Positions 53,492-62,667 of a stretch of 64,000 nucleotides of DNA are shown piece by piece (position 1 is the first letter of the stretch; each line of letters starts with the position of its first letter). The notes beneath the pieces were generated by a model, which was not told the origin of the DNA, made no database searches, and saw nothing but the letters and a program-made list of their open reading frames with translations. The stretch lies in assembly GCA_963720515.1 (NCBI GenBank), contig OY970397.1:558001-622000 (forward strand), in the 5' to 3' direction. The stretch is from G963720515 sp963720515 (lineage in GTDB: Bacteria; Actinomycetota; Thermoleophilia; Gaiellales; Gaiellaceae). The translations under genes were made by a program, and so were the position numbers.

Positions 53492-54550
53492 CTAGCCGAG
53501 CGTGACGAGGTCCTTCGTGAACGTCGTGAGGATCTCGGGCTCGGCGTCGGTGACGATCACGAGGTCCTCGATGCGCACGCCCGCCTTGCCGGCCAGGTAG
53601 ATCCCCGGCTCGACCGTGACGACGTTCATGGGCTCGAGCGTCATGTCCACGCCCTCCCGGAGCACCGGCAGCTCGTGGACGTCGAGGCCGAGGCCGTGGC
53701 CTAGCCCGTGCGAGAGCTCGCCGAAGCCGGCCTCTCGGATGACGCTCGCGGCCGTCTCGTGCGCGTCCTTGCCGTTCAGCCCCGGGCGCACGGCGTCGAG
53801 CCCGGCCTGCTGCGCCTCCTTCGTGACCGCGTAGGCGCGCTCGAGCTCCTCGGGGAGCGGCCCGGTCGCGAACGTCCGCGTGCAGTCCGAGTTGTAGCCG
53901 TGCACCCGCGCGCCCGCGTCCACGACGACGAGCTCGTTCGGGCCGATCCGCGTGTCGTCGGGGTGATGGTGCGGAACCGCGCCGTGTGGGCCGACGCCGA
54001 CGATCGCGTCGAACGCGGCCGCCTCCGCCCCGGCCTCGCGCATCGTCCGCTCGAGGAACCAGACGATCTCGAGCTCCGTGTGGCCGACGAGGCCGTGCTC
54101 GGCGAGCGCGTGGTAGGCGGCGCTCAGGATGGAGGCCGCGGCACGGATCGCGTCGAGCTCCTCCGGGTCCTTGACGGCGCGGATGCCGGTGAGAACGCCG
54201 GTCGTCGGCACGAGCTCGGCGCCGCCGCTCCCGAGCGCGTCGTGCGACGCGACGGTGAGGTTGTCCGCCTCGAACGCGACCGGCCCGCCGGCGAGCTCGG
54301 GCAGGCGCGGCGCGATCCAGCCCGCCATGTCACGCTCGGACTCGACCACCTCGACGCCCTGGAGCGCACGGGCGGCCTCGAGGTAGCGGAAGTCGGTCGA
54401 GACGACGGCGCGGTCCGGCGTGACGACGAGATAGGCGTTCGAGCTCTGGAAGCCGGTCAGGTAGCGGACGTTCGTCGGGTTCGAGACGAGGAACGCCGCT
54501 GCGCCGAGATCGTCCAGCCTCGCGCGCAGGCGATCGATGCGCGCGGTCAC
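53492..54550 (-). CDS. pepQ: Xaa-Pro aminopeptidase/dipeptidase (M24)
   Basis: 352 residues. Creatinase-like N-domain (SNPTNVRYLTGFQSSNAYLVVT) and M24 pita-bread domain with the metal ligands in VVVDAGARVHGYNSDCTRTFA, SHGLGHGLGLDVHE, VVTVEPGIYL and GVRIEDLV. It cleaves X-Pro bonds. The GTG overlaps the aroQ TGA (GTGA). aroQ-pepQ-efp is a common conserved run. Confidence 0.9.
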   Translation of the reverse strand: MTARIDRLRARLDDLGAAAFLVSNPTNVRYLTGFQSSNAYLVVTPDRAVVSTDFRYLEAARALQGVEVVESERDMAGWIAPRLPELAGGPVAFEADNLTVASHDALGSGGAELVPTTGVLTGIRAVKDPEELDAIRAAASILSAAYHALAEHGLVGHTELEIVWFLERTMREAGAEAAAFDAIVGVGPHGAVPHHHPDDTRIGPNELVVVDAGARVHGYNSDCTRTFATGPLPEELERAYAVTKEAQQAGLDAVRPGLNGKDAHETAASVIREAGFGELSHGLGHGLGLDVHELPVLREGVDMTLEPMNVVTVEPGIYLAGKAGVRIEDLVIVTDAEPEILTTFTKDLVTLG

Positions 54551-54978
54551 GAGCGGGCCTCCGACAGGTGGACGAGCGCCTCGCGGTAGCCCTCCGGGCC
54601 CTTGCCGATCACGCGGGCGGACACCACGTCCTCGATCACCGAATGGCGGCGGAACTCCTCGCGCTTGGTGATGTCCGAGAGGTGCACCTCCACCACGGGG
54701 CACTCGAACAGCTCGACCGCGTCGCGGATCGCGTAGCTGTAGTGCGACCACGCGCCCGGATTCAGGATGACGCCGCCCGCCCACGAGCGCGCCTCCTGGC
54801 ACCAGTCCACGTACTGGCCCTCGTGGTTCGTCTGGAGGCACCGAACCTGGAGGCCGAGCTCGAGGCCCCAGCGGTACACGCGGTTGTCGAGCTCGTTCAG
54901 GCTGAGCCCGCCGTAGAGCGCCGGGTCGCGATCGGCGAGCGTGTTCAGATTGACGCCGTTCAGCACCGCCACCTGCAT
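54547..54978 (-). CDS. aroQ: 3-dehydroquinate dehydratase, type II
   Basis: 143 residues, shikimate step 3. The lid motif LNGVNLNTLADRDPALYGG has the catalytic Arg/Tyr pair, with Val replacing the usual Pro in LNGPNL; QTNHEGQYVDW, ILNPGAWSHYSYAIRDA (catalytic Asn and His context) and VVEVHLSDI follow. TAGACT (54991-54986) is seven bases before the ATG, so it seems to be transcribed separately from aroKB upstream. Confidence 0.9.
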   Translation of the reverse strand: MQVAVLNGVNLNTLADRDPALYGGLSLNELDNRVYRWGLELGLQVRCLQTNHEGQYVDWCQEARSWAGGVILNPGAWSHYSYAIRDAVELFECPVVEVHLSDITKREEFRRHSVIEDVVSARVIGKGPEGYREALVHLSEARS

Positions 54979-55020
54979 GCCCGCGAGTCTAGTGCCCCTC
55001 GGCCGGCGCCCTGCGATCGG

Positions 55021-55128
55021 GGCATGTCCGGGGCCCCACGTGCCCCCAAGGGGGCGCGAGCCCCCCTGGGATCAACGCTACCGCCGCGCCGGGCGTGCGA
55101 TTGCGCCGGATGTGTCACGGAAGTGCGC
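55021..55128 (+). repeat. Dispersed intergenic repeat, copy H (variant 5' end)
   Basis: GGCATGTCC, then GTGCCCCCAAGGGGGCGCGAG, TCAACGCTACCGCCG and the core fragment GGATGTGTCACGGAAGTGCG. The 5' end resembles copy D. It lies directly after the aroKB stop on the minus strand. Confidence 0.65.
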
Positions 55129-55140
55129 GGAGACGCGCGC

Positions 55141-56551
55141 TCAACCGGCGATCAGAGCGTCCAGGGCCGCGCGGACTTCGCTCTCCGGGAGCTCGACCCC
55201 GTACACCGGCTTCCCCGGGCCCTCGAGGAGCACGAGGCGCGGCACGCCGCCGCGGGCCTTCTTGTCACGGCCGAGCGCGGCCCATGCGGCCGTCGCGGTC
55301 CACGGCGACCGGCTCGGGGCGAAGCACCTCCTCCACCACGTCCGTCGGCCGGCCCGAGAGCCGCAGTGCCGCGAGCAGCCCGAGCGCGACCGCGTCTCCG
55401 TGCGCGAGCTCATAGCCGGACGCGGCCTCGAGCGCGTGCGCGAACGTGTGGCCGAGGTTGAGGATCGCGCGCCGCCCCGACTCCTCCGGATCCGAGACGA
55501 CCACGGCCGACTTGAACGCGGCGCAGGCGCGGACGAGCTGCTCGTCCTCGAGCTCCCAGAGCGGCTGGCCGGTGAGGAGCCCGGTCTTCACCACCTCCGC
55601 CATTCCTTGCCGGCGCTCGTGCTCAGGAAGCGTGGCGAGGAGCTCGGCGTCCACGACGACGCTCTCCGGGAGGTGGAACGCGCCGACGAGGTTCTTCCCG
55701 GCCGCGAGGTCGATCCCGGTCTTGCCGCCGATCGCCGCGTCCACCTGGCCGACGAGCGTCGTCGGCACCGCGATCCAGGGGACGCCGCGCAGGTACGTCG
55801 CGGCGACGAAGCCGGCCGCGTCGGTCGTCGTCCCGCCGCCCAGCGCGACGAGCACCCCGTCGCGGCCGATGCGCAGGTCGTCCCAGAGCGCCTCGACCAC
55901 GTCGAGCCGCTTCGCCGCTTCGCCGGACGGCACCACGTGGGTCTCCCCGGCCAGGTCCGGATCGTGGAGCTCGAGTACCCGCCCGTCGGCGACGAGCGCC
56001 GTGGGCCGGCCGGCCGCGAACCACTCGAGATCGGCGGCGACGCCCGGCTCGGCCGTGATCCCGAGCGCCTCGAGCAGGACGCCGTCGGCGTCTCGGGCGA
56101 TCCCGTCGCAGGTCGCGAGGTACAGCTCGGCTCGGGTCTCGAAGAGCGAGCGGAACGCGGCTTCGTCGCGTGCAAGCGGCCGGTCGCTCCCGCGGACGCG
56201 CACCCAGGCGACATCCACGTCCACCTCGATCCACACCGTCAGCGCGCGGGCGGCGAGCCGCTCGCGGATGCCCTCGACCGTGACCGCACCGCCGCCGAGC
56301 GCGAGCACCGCGGGCTCGTCGGCCGCGAGCGCCTCGGCGATCACCTCCTCCTCGATCCGCCGGAACTCGGCCTCGCCGCGCTCGTCGAAGATCGCCGGGA
56401 TCGGGCCGTGCCGCCGCTCGATCTCCTCGTCCGTGTCCAGGAACGGGCGCTCCGTGAGCCGTGCGACCTCGCGGCCGGCCGTCGACTTCCCCGCGCCCAT
56501 GAACCCGATGAGCGCGATGTGGCGGCCGAGCGCGCTTACCTCGGCGTCCAC
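55141..56551 (-). CDS. aroKB: Bifunctional shikimate kinase / 3-dehydroquinate synthase (one apparent insertion)
   Basis: Fusion of about 469 residues. Residues 1-165: shikimate kinase (IALIGFMGAGKSTAGREVA P-loop, DTDEEIERR, VLALGGGAV). Residues 175-469: NAD-dependent AroB (HVVPSGEAAKRLD, LVALGGGTTTDAAGFVAATYLRG, GQVDAAIGGKTGIDL, NLGHTFAHALE, HGDAVALG). The last ~55 residues (ALGRDKKARGGVPRLVLLEG) are in another frame; one extra base near 55.29 kb explains this. GTG 56551 overlaps the end of aroC by 16 bases. AroKB fusions are known, e.g. in Thermotoga. Confidence 0.88.
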
Positions 56552-57615
56552 GGGATGCGCTCGACGTAGGCGCGCCACGCGGCGACGAAGTCCGAGACCG
56601 CGTCGCCGCCGAACTTCTCCACCGCCGCGGCCGCGAGCTCCCAGGCGACGCACGCCTCGGCGACGACCGCGAGCGCCTCGACCGCCGCGACGTCCGAGCG
56701 CTCGACGAGCGCCTGCGCCGGCTCGCCGGTCTCGAGATCCGCGGAGCGGAGCGGCTTCATGAGGGTCGGCAGCGGCTTCATCGCGGCGCGGACGACGATC
56801 GGCTCGCCGTTCGACATCCCGCCCTCGATGCCGCCCGCGTGATTCGTCTCGCGGAGGTAGCCCTGCTCGTCGCGGAGGATCTCGTCGTGGGCCTCGCTCC
56901 CGCGGAGCCCGGCGAGCGCGAAGCCGTCGCCGACCTCCACGCCCTTCACCGCCTGCGTGCCCATGAGCGTCGCCGCGAGCCGCGCGTCGAGCCGCTCCTC
57001 CTTCGTCGCGTAGGAGCCGAGCCCCGGCGGGACGCCCAGCGCGCGCACCTCGACGACGCCGCCGACCGTGTCGCGCTCGGCCCGCGCCGCGTCCACGCGC
57101 TCCTCGAGGTCGTCGCCGACGACCGAGCTCTCGACCGTGACCCCGATCTCGCCGAGGAGCGCCTTCGCGACGCCGCCCGCCGCGACGATCGCCGCGGTGT
57201 GCCGCGCGCTCGCGCGCTCGAGCGCATTTCGAACGTCGTCGTGCCCGTACTTCATGACGCCCGCGAGGTCGGCATGGCCCGGGCGCGGCAGCGTGACCGC
57301 CTCCTTGCCCTTGCCGGCGGGCTCGCCCTCGGGTGGCCACGGACTCATCCCCCACGTCCAGTTCTTGTGGTCGGCGTTCCGCACGACCAGCGCGAGCGGG
57401 GTGCCGAGCGTCCGGCCGTGGCGGAGCCCCGCGAGCACCTCGACCCGGTCCTGCTCGATCTGCTGGCGCGGGCTTCGGCCGTACCCCTGCTGGCGCCGCG
57501 CGAGGTCGGCGTCGATCGCGTCGCGGTCGAGCTCGAGCCCGGCGGGGAACCCGGTCAGGATCGCGACGAGCGCAGGCCCGTGCGACTCGCCCGCGGTGAC
57601 GAGGCGGAGCGTCAC
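56536..57615 (-). CDS. aroC: Chorismate synthase
   Basis: 359 residues, last shared step of aromatic amino-acid synthesis (needs reduced FMN). Motifs: GESHGPALVAILTGFPAGL, RRQQGYGRSPRQ, RPGHADLAGVMKYG, RASARHTAA, NHAGGIEGGMSNGEPI. GTG 57615 fits the family N-terminus (LRLVTAGESHG) and has TACGCT (57628-57623) seven bases upstream. It heads aroC-aroKB. Confidence 0.93.
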   Translation of the reverse strand: MTLRLVTAGESHGPALVAILTGFPAGLELDRDAIDADLARRQQGYGRSPRQQIEQDRVEVLAGLRHGRTLGTPLALVVRNADHKNWTWGMSPWPPEGEPAGKGKEAVTLPRPGHADLAGVMKYGHDDVRNALERASARHTAAIVAAGGVAKALLGEIGVTVESSVVGDDLEERVDAARAERDTVGGVVEVRALGVPPGLGSYATKEERLDARLAATLMGTQAVKGVEVGDGFALAGLRGSEAHDEILRDEQGYLRETNHAGGIEGGMSNGEPIVVRAAMKPLPTLMKPLRSADLETGEPAQALVERSDVAAVEALAVVAEACVAWELAAAAVEKFGGDAVSDFVAAWRAYVERIPWTPR

Positions 57616-57681
57616 GCGCGCAAGCGTACGCTGCCATGCGGCCATCCGGTGACCTGGTGGAAACAACCAGGCCTTTGACCT

Positions 57682-57709
57682 TTGACAACGCGACTTCGAG
57701 GAGTAGGTT
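57682..57709 (+). promoter_or_regulatory. Sigma-70-type promoter of the VWA gene
   Basis: TTGACA (57682-57687), a 16-base spacer and TAGGTT (57704-57709). This is the best two-box promoter in the window. It gives a leader of about 100 bases in which GGAGGA and TCCTCC can pair, followed by an AGGTGA ribosome binding site. Confidence 0.7.
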
Positions 57710-57815
57710 CCGTACAAGCCGTCGCTGCGGTCCGGCGAGCCGAAGAGTCATGGAGGACGAGCACCGGGACAGCGCGAATCCTCCGCCGCAAACTCAACGG
57801 AAAGGTGAACCCCCC

Positions 57816-59546
57816 ATGAGAGGACTCCGTCTCCACATCGTGGCGGCGCTCGTCGTAGTGCTCGCAGCCCTTGGGCTCGCAGCACCGGCGCTCGCCGTCG
57901 ACAACTTCAACCCGGCGACCGTCACCAGGACGCTTCAGGCCGGCCAGTCGACGACGGTGAACAAGACGCTCCACCTCGACGCCCTTCCGGGCGCGGCGGA
58001 CATCATCATCGCCATCGACACCACCGGGTCGATGGCGGATGCGATCGCCCAGGCGAAGGCGCAGGCGACGGCGCTCTGCACCAACGTGCAGGCGCAGATC
58101 CCGGGCGCGCGCTTCGCCGTCATCGACTTCAGAGACGTCCCCGACCGTCCGGCGACGAACGGCCTTCTTTTCCCGCAACCCGTCTTCACGGGGAGCTGTG
58201 CGGCCGTCCAGACCGCCGTCAACACGATGTCGGCCGACGGCGGTGGCGACTTCGCGGAGGCCTACAACTGGGTCTTCCACGCGGCGTTCTCCAACCCCGT
58301 GCTCGCCGCGAGCCGCAACGCGAACGCGGTGCAGTTCCTCGTCGTGCTCGGCGACGCGCCGCCGCACAACGTGCCGGCGCCTCCTATCTCGCCGACGTGC
58401 GGCAACCAGCCGCCCGCCGACGCCGGGATCACCTCGAACTCGGAGATCGCAGCGCTGAACGCGAACGAGATTACGCTCCTCATGATCCACTTCTCGACGG
58501 AAGGCTCGATCCCGATCTCCTGCTACAACGGGCTCGCGGGCGCGACCGGCGGCACCGCGGTCGAGTCCGGCGGCGACCTTTCGGGCGAGATCATCAGCCA
58601 GATCCAGGCCGCGGCCGCGCACATCGACGAGGTCGTGCTCACCGTGACCGGCGTGGGCTGCCAGACCCCGGCGGGCCTCAGGGTCACCTTCAACCCGCCG
58701 AACCCGCCCGCGTACGGGCCGTTCACGGCTCCCGTGGACATCAACTTCACCGAGACGATCCTCGCGCCGACGCTCGTGGGCAACTACTCGTGCGTGGTGA
58801 CCGCGATCGTCGACGGAACCATCCGGGCGAGGGAGACGATCAACGTCACGGTCGTCCCCGGGCCGCCGGCGACGCTGGTGCTCACCCCGGACACGGCGAC
58901 CAACGTCGTGGACGAGCAGCACTGCGTGACGGCGACCGTCAAGGACCAGTTCGGTAACGCGACGCCGAACATCATCGTGCGCTTCTCGGTGAGCCCGACG
59001 ACGTTCCGCACGCCGTCCAGCGGGTCTGCGACCACGAACGCGGCCGGACAGGCCCAGTTCTGCTACACGTCGGCGCTGCCCGGCACCGACACGATCTCGG
59101 CCTACGCAGACACGAACGGGAACAACGTCCAGAACACGGGCGAGCCCGGTGACACCGCGACGAAGACCTGGGTCATCCCGCAGAGCACCGAGGGATGCAA
59201 GGTCACGTACGGCGGCCACATCACCGCGGCGAACGGCGACCCGGCCAGCTTCGGCGGCAACGCCAAGGCTCCGGCGAAGGGCCAGGAGCAGTTCCAGGAT
59301 CACGGCCCCGCCGCCGACATGAACGTGCACTCGATCGACGTCCAGGCTGTCGTCTGCTCGCGTGACGGGACCTCGGCCTCGATCTTCGGCACCGCGACCA
59401 TCGACGGTGCCGGCTCGTTCGACTACCGGATCGACCTGCAGGACCTGGGCGAGCCGGGAACGAGCGATACCTACCGGCTCCGCCTCTCGAACGGCTACGA
59501 CACGGGCGAGCAGGTGCTGGACGGAGGGAACGTCCAGATCCACTAA
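57816..59546 (+). CDS. Secreted von Willebrand factor A-domain protein
   Basis: 576 residues. Signal peptide 1-27 (AAPALA). A VWA domain (about 60-270) has the MIDAS motif DTTGS at 68-72 and several paired cysteines. A bacterial Ig-like domain follows (about 350-450; ATLVLTPDTATNVVDEQHC, DQFGNATPN), then a C-terminal beta domain ending DTGEQVLDGGNVQIH, like those closing many actinobacterial secreted repeat proteins. No sortase motif or C-terminal anchor. Probably an extracellular adhesion or complex-forming protein. Strong promoter, 100-base leader and tandem terminator mark it as an independent, well-expressed gene. Confidence 0.85.
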   Translation: MRGLRLHIVAALVVVLAALGLAAPALAVDNFNPATVTRTLQAGQSTTVNKTLHLDALPGAADIIIAIDTTGSMADAIAQAKAQATALCTNVQAQIPGARFAVIDFRDVPDRPATNGLLFPQPVFTGSCAAVQTAVNTMSADGGGDFAEAYNWVFHAAFSNPVLAASRNANAVQFLVVLGDAPPHNVPAPPISPTCGNQPPADAGITSNSEIAALNANEITLLMIHFSTEGSIPISCYNGLAGATGGTAVESGGDLSGEIISQIQAAAAHIDEVVLTVTGVGCQTPAGLRVTFNPPNPPAYGPFTAPVDINFTETILAPTLVGNYSCVVTAIVDGTIRARETINVTVVPGPPATLVLTPDTATNVVDEQHCVTATVKDQFGNATPNIIVRFSVSPTTFRTPSSGSATTNAAGQAQFCYTSALPGTDTISAYADTNGNNVQNTGEPGDTATKTWVIPQSTEGCKVTYGGHITAANGDPASFGGNAKAPAKGQEQFQDHGPAADMNVHSIDVQAVVCSRDGTSASIFGTATIDGAGSFDYRIDLQDLGEPGTSDTYRLRLSNGYDTGEQVLDGGNVQIH

Positions 59547-59597
59547 CGGTTTGCACGGCAAACCGTCTTTCGGAGGGCCCGCTTCGGCGGGCCCTCC
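59546..59597 (+). terminator. Tandem terminator after the VWA gene
   Basis: First hairpin ACGGTTTG (59546-59553) / CAAACCGT (59559-59566) followed by CTTTC; second GGAGGGCCCGC (59572-59582) / GCGGGCCCTCC (59587-59597) closed by a TTCG tetraloop. Confidence 0.8.
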
Positions 59598-59600
59598 GCG

Positions 59601-60394
59601 TTAACGGAGCGCTGCTCGCATGACGTCGACCGGCGCCTGGACGCCCGTCCAGCGCTCGAACGACGCCGCGCCCTGGCGCACCAGGATCTCGAGGCCGTCC
59701 ACGACCGGGTCGCAGCCGGCGGCGCGAGCCGCCGCGACGAGCGCGGTCTCGGCGCCGTCGTCGCGGTAGGCGAGATCCACGACGGCGGGCCGTCCGGAGA
59801 GGTCGACGAGCGGGTCGTCGCGGACGGGCGTCGCGTTCACGACGATCGTCGCGCCGCTCGTGTCGGGCGGCCACGCGGCGGGCTCGGCGTCGATACCGAG
59901 CTCCCGGAGGAACGCGACCAGCCGCTCCGGCCCCCTCGGGCCGGCGTGCGGCGACCGCGATCGACGCCGCGCCCGCGTCGCGCGAGTGCCACCGCGACGG
60001 CCTGCGCCGCGCCGCCCGCGCCGAGCAGGAGCACCCGCGCCCCTTGCGCGTCCACCGCCCCGGTCACGGCGAGGCCGTCCGTGGAGGACGCGAGGAGCCG
60101 CCCGTCGGAGACGACGATCGTGTTCACGGAGCCGGCCCGCTCGGCGACCGGGTCGAGCTCATCGCAGAATGGGATCACGGCGGTCTTGTGCGGCACGGTC
60201 ACGTTCGCGCCCGCGAAGCCGAGCTCGGCGAGCCCGCGCACGGCGCGCTCGAGCCCGGCCGCGTCGACGTGCAGCGGCACGTACGCCCAGTCGAGCCCGC
60301 GCGCCGCGAACGCGGCGTTCTGCATGCGCGGCGAGAGCGAGTGGGCGACCGGGTCGCCGATCAGGCCAACGAGGGTCGTGGCTCCGCTCAGCAC
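59601..60394 (-). CDS. aroE: Shikimate dehydrogenase (two apparent insertions)
   Basis: Reduces 3-dehydroshikimate with NADPH. N-terminal substrate domain VGLIGDPVAHSLSPRMQNAAF, NVTVPHKTAVIPFCDELD, SVNTIV; Rossmann motif VLLLGAGGAAQAVAVAL. After ARRG the frame is lost for about 10 codons (ASIAVAARRPEG readable in the next frame) and again before ERLVAFLRELG; the end (VNATPVRDDPLVDLS, VVDLAYRD) is in the third frame. Removing one base near 59.97 kb and one near 59.94 kb restores 263 residues. GTG overlaps the mltG stop by seven bases. Confidence 0.85.
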
Positions 60395-61302
60395 TGGAGC
60401 CCACCGCGCGGGTAGGCGTCGAACTCCGCCTGACTCGCGGTGAAGAAGTGGCTCTTGCAATCCGGCTTGCGGATGAAGAAGACGTACGCCACCTTCGCCG
60501 GGTGCGCCGCCGCCTGGATCGCCGCGAGCCCCGGGTTTGCGATCGGGGTCGGCGGCAGGCCGGTGCAGGTCGGACAGCGCGTGTTGTAGGGAGAGTCCGA
60601 GTCGAGCTGGCTCTGGAGGATCGCCTGCGTCGGCGGGATGTCGAAGCCGTAGCGGATGGTCGCGTCGATCCCGAGCGGCATGCCCGCGTGCAGGCGGTTG
60701 TAGATGACCGCGGCGACGAGCGGGCGCTCCTTCGGGACGAGCACCTCCTTCTCGACCATCGAGGCGATGATGAGGACGTCGTAGGCGGTCAGGTTCTTCG
60801 ACTTCGCGTACGTGAGGTCGACGTCGCTCCACGCGCGGTCGAACGCCTCGAGCTGGTCGCGCACGAGCTCGCGCGACGTCGTGTCCTCCGTGAAGTCGTA
60901 CGTGGCCGGGAAGAGGAAGCCCTCGAGGTTCGGCATCTTCTGGCCCTTGAAGTCGGCCGGGATCGGGCCGCGGATGGAGGCGCGCAGATAGGCGTCCTTC
61001 GAGAGCTTCGGCGTGATCCCGCGCTTCGTCTTCGCGATCTTGTCCACCGCGACGATCCGGTTCGCCATGTCCTTCCGGGTGAAGCCCTCCGGGAAGACGA
61101 TGCGGAGGGTGGGCGGCGGGGGCGTCGTGTCGGACGGAGGCGGCGGCGGCGCCGCGTCGTTTCCGGCGATCTTCGTGACGCCCCAGGCGACGGCGGCGAT
61201 CGCCGCGAAGGCGACCACGATGCCGCCGACGACCGCAATCCGGTGCGCCGCGGTCGAGTGGCCGCCGCGCGGGTGCCTTACGTACGGTGGACGCTCTGCC
61301 AT
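60388..61302 (-). CDS. mltG: Endolytic murein transglycosylase MltG
   Basis: 304 residues: short cytoplasmic tail, one transmembrane helix (about 22-44), a Pro-rich linker and the YceG/MltG domain with FPEGFTRKDMANRI, LEGFLFPATYDF, IIASMVEKEVLVPKERPLVAAVIYNRL (catalytic Glu) and the typical SPYNTR...GLPPTPIANPG. It cuts nascent glycan strands. ruvX-mltG-aroE is a conserved order. It overlaps ruvX by 25 bases. Confidence 0.92.
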   Translation of the reverse strand: MAERPPYVRHPRGGHSTAAHRIAVVGGIVVAFAAIAAVAWGVTKIAGNDAAPPPPPSDTTPPPPTLRIVFPEGFTRKDMANRIVAVDKIAKTKRGITPKLSKDAYLRASIRGPIPADFKGQKMPNLEGFLFPATYDFTEDTTSRELVRDQLEAFDRAWSDVDLTYAKSKNLTAYDVLIIASMVEKEVLVPKERPLVAAVIYNRLHAGMPLGIDATIRYGFDIPPTQAILQSQLDSDSPYNTRCPTCTGLPPTPIANPGLAAIQAAAHPAKVAYVFFIRKPDCKSHFFTASQAEFDAYPRGGLQC

Positions 61303-61682
61303 TCCAGGAAGGTCGTGAGCAGGTGCGCGGCGGCGAGCGCGTCCTCCTCGGCGCCCGCGCCGGCGGCGATCGAGCCCTGGGCGAGCCGCGTCGTGAACCG
61401 CTCGTCGAAGGTCTCCACCGGGACGCGGGCCACGGCACGGAGGGCCTCGACGAAGCGCTCCGTCTCGGCGGCCTGGGCGCCGTGCTCGCCGCTCAGGGTG
61501 ACCGGTAGCCCGACGACGATCAGGTCGACGCCCTCGGAGCGCGCGAGCTCGACCACGCGGGCGAGTCCATCCTCGCTCGCCGCGCGCTCGACGATGCCGA
61601 GGGGCCGCGCGACGATCCCGGTGGGATCCGAGACGGCCACGCCGGTGCGGGCGAGCCCGTAGTCGAGCGCCAGGACCCTCAC
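61278..61682 (-). CDS. ruvX: Putative pre-16S rRNA nuclease / Holliday junction resolvase-like RuvX
   Basis: 134 residues, RNase H-like YqgF fold: LALDYGLARTGVAVSD (first Asp), LIVVGLPVTLSGEHG, FDERFTT and the final DALAAAHLLTTFLE (Asp). It matures the 16S rRNA 5' end. GTG 61682 with TAGAAT (61698-61693) ten bases upstream. Usually follows alaS, as it does here once the intervening ABC genes are skipped. Confidence 0.9.
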   Translation of the reverse strand: MRVLALDYGLARTGVAVSDPTGIVARPLGIVERAASEDGLARVVELARSEGVDLIVVGLPVTLSGEHGAQAAETERFVEALRAVARVPVETFDERFTTRLAQGSIAAGAGAEEDALAAAHLLTTFLEWQSVHRT

Positions 61683-61737
61683 GAGGGGCGCGATTCTATC
61701 GGCGCCCAGGACGGCGGGCGTCAGGCACAGTGGGCCC

Positions 61738-62667
61738 GTGGGCGTTCTCGAGCCCGGCATCCGATTGAGTGGCCTCGTGAAGTCGTTCGACGGGCCCGAC
61801 GGGGTCGTCCGGGCCGTCCGCGGGATCGACGTCGAGGTGGGCCGCGGCGAGACCGTCGCGCTCCTCGGCCCGAACGGCGCAGGGAAGTCGACGACGATCG
61901 ACATGCTGCTCGGCCTGCTCGACCCGGACGAGGGCTCCGTCTCCGTGCTCGGCACCGATCCGCACACAGCCGTCGCGGGCGGACGCGTCGGGGCGATGCT
62001 CCAGACCGGTGGGCTCATCCGCGACCTGTCCGTCCGTGAGCTCGTCTCGATGGTCGCCTCGCTCTACCCGCACCCGTTAAGCGTGGACGAGGTGATCGAC
62101 CTCGCCCGCATCGACAGGATCGCCGAGCGCCGCACCCAGGTGCTCTCCGGTGGCGAGACCCAGCGGGCCCGCTTCGCGATCGCGCTCGTCTCGAACCCCG
62201 AGTTCGTCGTCCTCGACGAGCCGACCGTGGGAATGGACGTCGAGGCGCGCCGCGCGTTTTGGGCGACCATGCGCGAGTTCGCCGCCCGCGGCAAGACGGT
62301 GCTCTTCGCCACGCACTACCTCGAGGAGGCGGACGCCTACGCGGACCGCGCAGTCTTGATGGCCCGCGGGCGCGTCGTCGCCGACGGACCGACGACCGAG
62401 ATCCGGGCGATGGTCGGCATGCGCACGATCCGCGCAACGCTCCCCGGTGCTTCGCTCGACCGGCTGGCCGCACTCCCGGGTGTCGCCAATGCCGAGCGTC
62501 ACGGTGAGGTGGTCGTCCTCGCCTGCTCCGACTCGGACGCGGCGATCCGCGCGCTCCTCGCGACGTTCCCCGAGGCCTATGACCTCGAGATCGCGAGTGC
62601 CGCCCTCGAGGACGCGTTCGTACGGCTCACCGCCGAGGCGGAGGAGGAGGTCGAAGAGGCGGCATGA
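61738..62667 (+). CDS. ABC transporter ATP-binding protein (drug/lipid exporter type)
   Basis: 309 residues: Walker A GPNGAGKSTTID, Q-loop MLQTGGL, signature LSGGETQRARFAIAL, Walker B FVVLDEPTVGMD, H-loop FATHYLEEAD, plus a C-terminal ~80-residue extension typical of the DrrA/CcmA group. Powers the permease encoded next; the pair overlaps by ATGA (62664-62667). GTG start. Inserted between alaS and ruvX, which are often adjacent. Substrate unknown. Confidence 0.88.
   Translation: MGVLEPGIRLSGLVKSFDGPDGVVRAVRGIDVEVGRGETVALLGPNGAGKSTTIDMLLGLLDPDEGSVSVLGTDPHTAVAGGRVGAMLQTGGLIRDLSVRELVSMVASLYPHPLSVDEVIDLARIDRIAERRTQVLSGGETQRARFAIALVSNPEFVVLDEPTVGMDVEARRAFWATMREFAARGKTVLFATHYLEEADAYADRAVLMARGRVVADGPTTEIRAMVGMRTIRATLPGASLDRLAALPGVANAERHGEVVVLACSDSDAAIRALLATFPEAYDLEIASAALEDAFVRLTAEAEEEVEEAA

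Noticed and set aside
57710..57815. c-di-AMP or c-di-GMP riboswitch in the VWA leader
   Set aside because: The leader is structured and near a secreted protein gene, but the consensus cores of these riboswitches could not be matched by eye.
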